In this document: positions 42,953 to 49,148 of the stretch, piece by piece | How the letters are laid out: each line of letters starts with the position of its first letter | Numbering within the stretch: the first letter of the stretch is position 1 | Assembly (NCBI RefSeq): GCF_938015785.1 | Contig: NZ_CALLWC010000071.1 | Span: forward strand, 1-49,148 | Origin: an uncultured Campylobacter sp. | Lineage (GTDB): Bacteria; Campylobacterota; Campylobacteria; Campylobacterales; Campylobacteraceae | Reading direction: 5' to 3' | Length of the DNA: 49,148 nucleotides | Translations under genes and position numbers: made by a program | Notes under the pieces: model-generated | Told to the model about the DNA's origin: nothing | The model's database searches: none | What the model saw: only the letters and a program-made list of their open reading frames with translations

Positions 42953-43273
42953 TTTTGCGGCGCCGTAAATTCCATAAATTCCACGCCACGTGGAATTTTG
43001 CGTCGTAAAATCCCGTGCCGCATAAATTTGCACGCGAATTCCATATCGCATAAAATTCTGCGCCTTAAAATTTCGCGGTGAAATTCTGCGCCATGCAAAA
43101 TTCTATGTCACGCCGAACTTTGCGGCGTCTCTCGCAAGGATACGTTAAAATTCCGCAATAAATTTCGTATTAAAATTTACCCAGCAAAGGCGTGCAGCGA
43201 AGCTTTAGCGATAAAATTTCATTGCTTAAGCGATACAATAGTAAAATAACGGAATTTTAACAAAGGAGCCCCT
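42953..43273. other. Intergenic RAATTY cluster, 321 bp
   Basis: No gene is visible. I count about 13 RAATTY hexamers between 42968 and 43220, embedded in words such as AAAATTCTGCG and AAATTCCAT. The density matches that of the gene insertions. AAAGGAG for the next gene lies at the end. Confidence 0.65.
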
Positions 43274-43987
43274 ATGAAAAAAATCATCCTTCTTGTTGCC
43301 GCGCTTGCGGGCATATTGTTTGCCAAAAGTGTAGAGCTCGCCACACCGCCCGATCATAAAGACGGCGTAAATCACCTGGAATTGGTGCTGATCTTAGACA
43401 AATCAGGCTCGATGAGCGGGCTTGAGAGCGATACGATCGGCGGATTTAACTCGATGATAGAAAAGGAGCGTAAAGAGGGCATCGACGCCAGCGTCACGAC
43501 CGTGCTTTTTGATACGAAATTTAATGTCATCCATGATCGCACGCCGCTTAAGAAGGTCGAAAACCTAACGTCTAAAGAGTACTACGCCGGCGGCAACACC
43601 GCGTTACTGGACGCCGTCGGCAGCACAATAGCGCGTATCGAGCGGGTGCCGGATATCTATGCCAAAAACAATCGCGTGCTTTTCGTCATCATCACCGACG
43701 GGATGGAGAACTCAAGCCGCGAATACTCCAAAGCGCAGATCAAAAAGATGATTAGCGACAAGCAGAAGAAATACGACTGGGAATTTATCTTTTTAGGCGC
43801 TAATATCGACGCCGCGAGCGAAGCGCAAAGCATCGGCATTAAAAGCGAAAACGCCCTAAAATACGAGAATTCCAAAGAGGGCGTAAGTAAAAATTTCGAA
43901 GCGGCAGCCGAGATATCCAAAGACGTAGCGACCGACAATAAAGCAAACTCGAAATGGCGCGACAAGGTGCTACAAGATAAAAAATAG
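43274..43987 (+). CDS. Secreted VWA-domain protein
   Basis: 237 residues. A signal peptide (1-17, ending LFAKS) is followed by a von Willebrand factor A domain with an intact MIDAS: DKSGSMSG, the threonine in GGNTALLDA, and the aspartate in ITDGMENSS. VWA domains bind metal and partner proteins. The fold around VLILDKSGSM to EFIFLGANIDA resembles the stand-alone bacterial TerY/YfbK-like class, but the signal peptide places it outside the cytoplasm. The partner is unknown. AAAGGAG precedes the ATG. Confidence 0.82.
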   Translation: MKKIILLVAALAGILFAKSVELATPPDHKDGVNHLELVLILDKSGSMSGLESDTIGGFNSMIEKERKEGIDASVTTVLFDTKFNVIHDRTPLKKVENLTSKEYYAGGNTALLDAVGSTIARIERVPDIYAKNNRVLFVIITDGMENSSREYSKAQIKKMISDKQKKYDWEFIFLGANIDAASEAQSIGIKSENALKYENSKEGVSKNFEAAAEISKDVATDNKANSKWRDKVLQDKK

Positions 43988-44601
43988 CGAGGCGCGCTAA
44001 AATGAAGTGTCACTTCGGAAACGAGCGGCGGCACTAAAATAGACGGCGGTGTAAAAACACAGACGGTAGCGCGAAACGAGCTTTAGCAAAAAAATGCGGG
44101 CGGCGGCACGGAAACAGAGACAGCAGCGCAAAACGGCTAGTGCGTCGGATCGCTCGCCGAAAAATTTAACGCGAATATGCGCCGCAAGAAAAACGGAGCG
44201 CACGAGGAATAAAACGGCGTGAAGCGGAGCCGAGAACTCCGTGAGCCTAGCGGTACGGCGCGTGTATTGATTTTTTACTCGGCGCATTTTAGAATTTTAT
44301 TTTGACTTTTTCATGCGGCGCGCGGTATTGCTTTTACCGGCGCTGCTTTGTGCGGCGCGGAAACGCAAATCTACTCGCCAAATTCAAACGTCTCGCGCAT
44401 GGCGCCGATTTACGGCGAGCAAACCGCTATTTCGCAGACGAAGCTAAATTTGCGGCGCGCAAATTCCATATTTTGCGAGAAGCGCGTAAATTTCGCCCTT
44501 TGCAAGCGGCGCTAAATTTTAAAATTTCGCCGCCGCAAAACGGGCTCAGCCACTAAGCGCGGACGCATTAAAATTTCGTAAATTTAACTAGGAGGAAGCC
44601 T
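43988..44601. other. Intergenic region, 614 bp, mostly decayed sequence
   Basis: No intact gene. The first 300 bases are GC-rich scraps with no frame I trust. The part after 44300 holds a possible frameshifted small exported protein (separate entry). The end carries AGGAGG for the next gene. Confidence 0.5.
44313..44523 (+). pseudogene. Possible frameshifted small exported protein
   Basis: An ATG at 44313 opens a signal-like peptide, MRRAVLLLPALLC. A shift to another frame just after it gives LCGAETQIYSPNSNVSRM, continuing to a stop near 44521. The junction CGAET would make a good lipobox or signal cleavage site. This may be a gene broken by one indel, or chance. I could not match it to a family. 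Confidence 0.25.
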
Positions 44602-45708
44602 ATGAAGGTATCGGAGATCGACACGCCGGCGCTGCTGATTGATCGCGAAATCGCGCTTCGCAACCTGCAAAAGATGCAAAGCTACGCGGATGCCGCGGGC
44701 GTGAGCCTGCGCCCGCACACCAAAACGCACAAAATGCCCTATTTCGCGAAGCTGCAAAAAAGCATCGGCGCTGCTGGCATCACGGTCGCCAAAACGGGCG
44801 AAGCCGAGATCATGGCGGCAAACGGGCTGAAAGATATATTTATCGCAAACGAGATCGTGGGCGAGCTGAAATTTCAGCGCATCATCGCGCTTTTGCGCGC
44901 GGGGATAAACTTAAGCTTCGGCGCAGATAGCATAGAGCAGGCGCGCCTGATAGAGTGCGCCTTTGAGCGCAGCGGCACGAAGGCCTGCGTGCTTGCCGAG
45001 ATCGAAGTGGGCGAAAACCGCTCGGGCTTTGTAGAAAAGCAGGATTTCGCGGCGTTTATAAAATTTCTAAAAGGCTGCAAAAATATCGAATTCCGCGGCG
45101 TATTCTCTCACGACGGCCACTCCTACAAGGCCGCTGGTAAAAGCGAATGCGAGCGCATCCATCTAGCCGCGCAGCGCCGCACGCTGGAGTTTGCGGATAT
45201 CGCGCGCGAGCTGGCTCTGCCCGCACGCGTCGTTAGTATCGGCTCGACGCCATCGCTCATAAATGATTTTGAAATTTTAAAGGGCGTCACCGAGATCCGC
45301 CCGGGCACCTACATCTTTATGGACGCCTCGCAAGCGCAGGCGTACGGCGATTATTCGATGAATGCGGCGAGTATCCTTACGACCGTCATCAGCAGGCCTA
45401 CGACGGATCGCATCATCACCGACGTCGGCGCCAAGGGGCTCACGCAGCAAAGGCGCGCCGAGGGCTTCACCGCCACGCCCGGGCTCGGGCGCATAAAGGG
45501 CACGGATGTGTGGATAAATGGCGTTTACGACGAGCACGCGATCATCTACGACAGAGTGCTGCGAGACGCCGTGCGCGTGGGCGATCGGCTCGAAATTTAT
45601 CCGAACCACATCTGCCCCGTCGTAAATTTACACGAGTTCGCCTATCTCGTTAGCGGCGACGAGGTCGTAGAAAAGATCCCCGTGCTATGCAGAGGCAAGC
45701 TACAATAA
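44602..45708 (+). CDS. DSD1-type PLP enzyme (D-serine dehydratase / D-threonine aldolase-like)
   Basis: 368 residues with a fold-type III (alanine racemase-like) barrel. The PLP lysine is expected at K41 in RPHTKTHK. The C-terminal metal site of the family, HxC, is H336 and C338 in PNHICPVVN. Known members need PLP and zinc or another divalent metal and break down D-serine or beta-hydroxy-D-amino acids. The exact substrate cannot be read from sequence. A strong AGGAGG lies upstream of the ATG. It stands alone between decayed regions. Confidence 0.85.
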   Translation: MKVSEIDTPALLIDREIALRNLQKMQSYADAAGVSLRPHTKTHKMPYFAKLQKSIGAAGITVAKTGEAEIMAANGLKDIFIANEIVGELKFQRIIALLRAGINLSFGADSIEQARLIECAFERSGTKACVLAEIEVGENRSGFVEKQDFAAFIKFLKGCKNIEFRGVFSHDGHSYKAAGKSECERIHLAAQRRTLEFADIARELALPARVVSIGSTPSLINDFEILKGVTEIRPGTYIFMDASQAQAYGDYSMNAASILTTVISRPTTDRIITDVGAKGLTQQRRAEGFTATPGLGRIKGTDVWINGVYDEHAIIYDRVLRDAVRVGDRLEIYPNHICPVVNLHEFAYLVSGDEVVEKIPVLCRGKLQ

Positions 45709-45849
45709 GCGAGAAATTTAAATGTGCGGCGAGGTAAAATTTAGCCTCTAATCTAGGGTGCGGCCAAATTTAAGACGCGAATTTATCGCCGCTCAGGCTG
45801 CGGCGCAAAGCGCGCCGAATTTGACGACGAAATTTAACGAAAGGCGAAA

Positions 45850-46290
45850 ATGAGACTTTGGACGATAAGCTTTAAATATCTCGACGCAAAGGGGCTCGTG
45901 GCGCTGTGGCGCGAGGCGCTGCTAGCTAAAAACGTGCTGGCTGGGCTTACTAAAGGCTACAAAAATCACCCGCAGCTTGACCGCTTTTACACGCATGAAA
46001 ACGCGCAGGCGGCAGTAAATGCGTATCTGGCGGAAGTTTATGAGGAGGGCTGCGCTCGCGGGTATAAATTTGACGCCGCGAAGGTGGGCGAATTTGACGC
46101 GCGAAATTTGGCTAAAATCAGCGTCTCTCGCGGGCAGATCGAGTATGAATTCGCCTTTTTGCAAGAGAAACTAAAATCGCGCGACATCAAGGCATACGAA
46201 CGAAATTTGAGCGTAAAAAATATAGAAATCATAGGCGTTTTTGAGGAGGTTGCAGGCGGGATTGAGCCGTGGGAGAAGGTTAAAATTTAG
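45850..46290 (+). CDS. Pyrimidine dimer DNA glycosylase / endonuclease V-like protein
   Basis: 146 residues. The N-terminus MRLWTISFKYLDAKGLVALWREALLA, followed by KGYKNHPQLDRF, matches proteins usually annotated as pyrimidine dimer DNA glycosylase (T4 endonuclease V-like). In that family the N-terminal amine and a nearby glutamate act in catalysis; the activity of this distant branch is unproven. It is a single gene with an AAAGG ribosome binding site. Confidence 0.72.
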   Translation: MRLWTISFKYLDAKGLVALWREALLAKNVLAGLTKGYKNHPQLDRFYTHENAQAAVNAYLAEVYEEGCARGYKFDAAKVGEFDARNLAKISVSRGQIEYEFAFLQEKLKSRDIKAYERNLSVKNIEIIGVFEEVAGGIEPWEKVKI

Positions 46291-46689
46291 CTCTGTTTCG
46301 CGCAGGATTTTTGGCTTGCCTAGGCAAATTTGATCAATAAAAACGCCAAAATACGTTACGTTGATTTTCCCATAAATTTGACGTAAAAATCTCAAATTTA
46401 CGATTAGTGGGATTTGCCAAAAAGGCAAGCAATTTTATCCGCTTTGGCGAGAGATTATGGGCAATTCGTCAAATTTTAAAAGACAAACCTAACGTCAAAT
46501 TCTCGTCAAATCAGCCTCTGTTTTTAAAAATCAAAGCCGATCCGCAAAATCCCACGCTTAAAATTTACCCGCAAGCGAGCGAATTCAGCCAAATTTTGCA
46601 AATCGGCAACTCCACTCCTCTCTCATCTGAGTACCTGCGAATGCTAAGCTTAAACCCCAAGGCGGGCGCGCAAAAAATAAAATTTCAGA
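46291..46689. other. Intergenic region, 399 bp; doubtful small frame at 46407-46709
   Basis: A frame of 100 codons (46407-46709, GTG start, plus strand) runs through most of the gap into the fhs remnant. Its peptide has no family I know and contains several RAATTY words (KF, KI, EF and NS units). I think it is chance, but I cannot exclude a small protein. Confidence 0.35.
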
Positions 46690-46996
46690 TCACGCCAATC
46701 CGCTTATAACGCCATCGTCCGTAATCCTCATATTTAGCGCGTTAGGAACCTTCGGCAGCCCCGGCATAAGCATTATCTTGCCGCAAACGGCTACGATGAA
46801 GCCCGCTCCCGTGCGGATCTGAAGATCTTTGACGCTGAGCTTAAAGCCGCGTGCACGCCCGAGCGCCTTGGCATCGTCGCTGAAGCTATATTGCGTCTTG
46901 GCGATGCAGACGTTTAGCCGCTCAAGCCCCAAGGCCTTGATGTGCTGTAGCGCCTTTTGCGCCTCAGGCTCAAAAATGACCTCGCTCGCGCCATAT
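46690..46996 (-). pseudogene. fhs: Formate-tetrahydrofolate ligase, C-terminal remnant
   Basis: About 100 residues matching the last fifth of Fhs: YGASEVIFEPEAQKAL, CIAKTQYSFSDDAKALG, GAGFIVAVCGKIMLMPGLPKVP and a normal stop. The full enzyme is about 555 residues. Homology ends abruptly upstream near 46996, although the frame stays open to 47034. The missing 5' part must have been deleted or lies beyond inserted DNA. The DNA that replaces it leads into the retron region. Confidence 0.85.
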
Positions 46997-47062
46997 GGTT
47001 TAAATTTTACTTCACGGCGGCGGGCTATCCGCATTCAAAAAGCGGCGCCTATTACATTATAA

Positions 47063-47395
47063 AATTTCGCCACCTCGCGACAGCTGTCAAACGGCGCATT
47101 AAATTTACAAAACGCAAAATTTCAAAATTTCGCGCAGAGCTGTATCTTTACGTGGCGCGCTGCCAAATTTCTACGCAAAAGCAGCCTTCGCAAAAGCGGT
47201 ATATCAGGCGGTAGCCTGCTTTCCGCGTACTTTGGCATAAGTAATGAGGGCATAGTGCATGAAGTCGGCGAAATAACTTATAGTCGCTCGGGTACGGGAA
47301 ATACACTTTATATCCTTTAAAACGACTACGAAACCACATTTACCGATATCGATGGATTCTGCATGTACTGCATTATTTGGTAAATCTCAGCGACT
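47063..47395 (+). pseudogene. Degenerate coding remnant of unknown family
   Basis: A frame open from 47063 to a TAA at 47318 ends with protein-like sequence, SGISGGSLLSAYFGISNEG and then VHEVGEITYSRSGTGNTL. Past the stop the same frame goes on with NDYETTFTDIDGF before a second stop at 47393. No start signal is clear. I do not recognise the family. It looks like a decayed gene lying between the fhs break and the retron. Confidence 0.35.
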
Positions 47396-47540
47396 TGGTC
47401 TTTGATATGACGGAGCGTGGATAATCATCAAAAGCTACGATTATATTGCCGATATGGGGGTAGAAGGGGAAAAGATAGCACGAAAAACCCATCGCAAAAT
47501 ACGGCTGGCATAAAGATATTTTCTAAAGTCATAAAAAGCT

Positions 47541-47577
47541 TATTAAACTGATAAATTTTTACTCAATGAGTTTAATA
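47541..47577. repeat. Inverted repeat upstream of the retron
   Basis: Nine-base arms TATTAAACT (47541-47549) and AGTTTAATA (47569-47577) with a 19-base loop. It lies at the edge of the AT-rich retron DNA, just upstream of the proposed promoter. It may be a terminator for upstream reading or an island boundary. Confidence 0.55.
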
Positions 47578-47598
47578 GTTAATTAAGCTAAAAGTATT

Positions 47599-47604
47599 TA
47601 CAAT
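47599..47604 (+). promoter_or_regulatory. Candidate -10 box for the retron transcript
   Basis: TACAAT at 47599-47604 would place the RNA start near 47611, right at the first base of the candidate a1 repeat. The -35 region (about 47576-47581) is weak, as is common in Campylobacter. Confidence 0.4.
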
Positions 47605-47611
47605 TTCAAAG

Positions 47612-47723
47612 ATGTGTGGCTAGATTTTGTGTTTGTGTTTCGCAAACGTTGACTAAAATGTTGGCAAACTTTGCTACATGCTTACAATAATGCAATTATT
47701 TTGTATAATGAGTTGCCACACAT
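47612..47723 (+). ncRNA. Candidate retron msr-msd RNA
   Basis: The region is bounded by a perfect 9-base inverted repeat, ATGTGTGGC (47612-47620) and GCCACACAT (47715-47723), as expected for a1/a2. The reverse transcriptase starts 23 bases later. Inside, a short stem GTTTG/CAAAC (47631-47635 with 47643-47647) could be an msr hairpin. A longer imperfect hairpin around 47677-47710 (closing CAT/ATG, inner AATAAT/ATTATT) could be the msd stem. A TAG just after a1 (G at 47623) is a candidate branching guanosine. At 112 bases it is compact. Confidence 0.7.
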
Positions 47724-47746
47724 TCTGATTTTTCCTTTGGATAGTT

Positions 47747-49148
47747 ATGCTTAGTTTAAAAGATGTAAAAACAAGAAAAGATTTTGCTGTTTTTTTGGGA
47801 ATTGAACTTAAATTATTAACCTACATACTTTATCACATTAAAGTGGAGAATTTATATACTACATTTGAAATACCAAAGAAGAATGGTGGCACTAGAATCA
47901 TTAATGCGCCTGATAAGAAGATTTTAAAAAAAATACAAAATAGACTAATGAATAAGCTGTATAACTATCAAAATAAGATCAAAAAAGATGAAAATATAAA
48001 AATTAATATCTCTCACGGTTTTGAAAAAGGCAAAAGCATAATAACTAATGCTAGAATCCACAGAAATAAGCGGTTTGTTTTAAATATAGATTTAAAGGAC
48101 TTTTTCGCTAGCTTTCATTTCGGTAGAGTTGTTGGGTTTTTTGAAAAAAATATAAATTTCAGAATCCCAAAAGATATAGCAATTATTATAGCTCAATTAT
48201 GTTGTTACAAGGGTTCTCTTCCGCAAGGAGCCCCGACTTCTCCAATTATATCAAACATAATATGTAATATATTTGATATGCGAATATTAAAACTTGCTAA
48301 AAAATATAAGCTTGATTATACAAGATACGCAGATGATTTAACATTTTCTACCAATAATAAAGATTTTTTGAATATATATAATGAGTTTTTATTGTGTATT
48401 TCGAAAGAAGTAGAAAAGGCGGGCTTTTGCATTAACCAGAAGAAGACTAGGCTTTTCTATAAAGATTCAAGACAAGAAGTTACTGGATTGGTTGTTAATA
48501 AAAAATTAAACGTCAGCCATGCATATTATAAAACAACTAGAGCAATGGCGCATTCATTTTATAAGAATAAATCCTTTAATATTGATGGCAAAGATGCCAC
48601 CATGAATCAACTTGAAGGAAGATTTGCTTTTATTAATCAAATTGATCGGTATAACAATATAATCAATATTAATGATAATAAACATAACGATGGTAAGAAA
48701 AGTAATGATAAAAAGTTAAATTGCAGAGAAAAAGAATATCAAAAATTTATTTTTTATAAGTATTTCTTTGCTAATCAAAAACCACTCATTATTACAGAAG
48801 GAAAAACGGATATATTGTATTTGAAATCCGCAATAAAAAGTCTATATGCATATTTTCCAGATTTGATTAAAAAAAATAGTAATGACGAATTTGAATTTAA
48901 AGTATCATTTTTAAGAAAAACAAAGAGGCTTGAATATTTTTTAAATTTTGTAAAAGATGGAGCGGATTCAATTCAAAATATCTATAGGTTTTTTGTAGGA
49001 CGAGAAGTTGTAAATTATTCTGAGTATTTTAAAAAAATAACAAAAGATATAGCTGCAAATCCAGTCATTCTTATTTTTGACAATGAAATACCTAATAATA
49101 AGAAGCCTGTAAGGAAATTTATAAATTTTACCAATAAGAAAGAATTTG
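47747..49148 (+). CDS. Retron reverse transcriptase fused to a TOPRIM domain (3' end cut by window)
   Basis: 467 residues are visible with no stop. The reverse transcriptase domain shows motif A NIDLKDFFASF (D115), SLPQGAPTSPIISN (157-170) and the catalytic YADD (194-197). Retron-specific marks are NAxxH (101-105, NARIH) and VTG (245-247). After a linker (about 300-340) comes a TOPRIM domain: IITEGKTD with E351, and LIFDNE with D445 and E447. RT-TOPRIM fusions are known from retron Ec67 (Eco2), a phage defence type in which the TOPRIM acts as effector nuclease. The DNA is much more AT-rich than the core genes. The visible part is shorter than Ec67 RT (586 residues), so the TOPRIM end is missing. 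Confidence 0.92.
   Translation, partial: MLSLKDVKTRKDFAVFLGIELKLLTYILYHIKVENLYTTFEIPKKNGGTRIINAPDKKILKKIQNRLMNKLYNYQNKIKKDENIKINISHGFEKGKSIITNARIHRNKRFVLNIDLKDFFASFHFGRVVGFFEKNINFRIPKDIAIIIAQLCCYKGSLPQGAPTSPIISNIICNIFDMRILKLAKKYKLDYTRYADDLTFSTNNKDFLNIYNEFLLCISKEVEKAGFCINQKKTRLFYKDSRQEVTGLVVNKKLNVSHAYYKTTRAMAHSFYKNKSFNIDGKDATMNQLEGRFAFINQIDRYNNIININDNKHNDGKKSNDKKLNCREKEYQKFIFYKYFFANQKPLIITEGKTDILYLKSAIKSLYAYFPDLIKKNSNDEFEFKVSFLRKTKRLEYFLNFVKDGADSIQNIYRFFVGREVVNYSEYFKKITKDIAANPVILIFDNEIPNNKKPVRKFINFTNKKEF

Noticed and set aside
43997..44287. Minus-strand 96-codon frame
   Set aside because: It lies in decayed GC-rich DNA with no ribosome binding site and no family resemblance.
47148..47339. Minus-strand 63-codon frame near the retron
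   Set aside because: The plus strand of the same region reads as a better protein-like remnant. The minus frame has no start signal and an odd Arg/Tyr/Cys composition.

Overview
The window looks like chromosomal DNA of a Campylobacter species (Campylobacterota). From memory, the order mfd - M23 peptidase - folC - lptE - leuS - secF - secD - yajC / lnt, then pyrH - rpoZ - spoT - tyrS - nitronate monooxygenase-like - amiA, and rodA / rluD-type - FN3 lipoprotein - trmB - ftsE - ftsX - EnvC-like, matches conserved blocks of C. jejuni. Most genes here are clearly richer in GC than C. jejuni, which points to an oral-type species (C. gracilis / C. showae / C. rectus range). I cannot name the species from sequence alone.

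Layout. (1) 1-2190: two AT-rich glycosyltransferase-like membrane protein genes in tandem on the minus strand; one is cut by the window edge. They sit at the 3' end of a long minus-strand operon. (2) 2193-15865, minus: MagIII-type glycosylase, a small unknown, a DUF815-type ATPase, Mfd, an M23 peptidase, FolC, LptE, LeuS, a small membrane protein, SecF, SecD and YajC, with mostly overlapping ends. (3) 15841-24474, plus: Lnt, PyrH, RpoZ, SpoT, TyrS, a nitronate monooxygenase-like enzyme and AmiA. (4) 25133-36421: two small membrane proteins, RodA (minus), then RluD-type synthase, FN3 lipoprotein, TrmB, FtsE, FtsX, an EnvC-like degenerate LytM protein and a YjjP/YjjB-type exporter pair. AmiA, FtsEX and the EnvC-like protein together form a probable septal peptidoglycan-splitting module. 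(5) 36475-46290: accessory DNA with two pairs of tandem paralogues, a PepSY-type iron-linked membrane protein with a Fur-like site, an EamA transporter, a VWA protein, a DSD1-type PLP enzyme and a pyrimidine-dimer glycosylase-like protein. (6) 46690-49148: a 5'-truncated fhs remnant, decayed DNA, then an AT-rich retron cut by the window edge.

Two things stand out. First, 47612-49148 holds a retron: a compact non-coding region closed by a 9-bp inverted repeat (candidate a1/a2), directly followed by a reverse transcriptase with the retron hallmarks NAxxH, YADD and VTG, fused to a C-terminal TOPRIM domain. Its host, its flanking degraded fhs, and its very small msr-msd make it worth characterising. 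Second, several core genes (folC, the rluD-type gene, trmB), a membrane protein and a free-standing ORF carry long low-complexity insertions packed with the hexamer RAATTY (AAATTT, GAATTT, AAATTC, GAATTC). The word is read in different codon phases in different genes, so the encoded peptides differ (QNS/QNF, DKIL, ENS) while the DNA word is kept. RAATTY is the methylated motif reported to mark self DNA for natural transformation in C. jejuni, so these insertions may be uptake-signal reservoirs. That link is inference.
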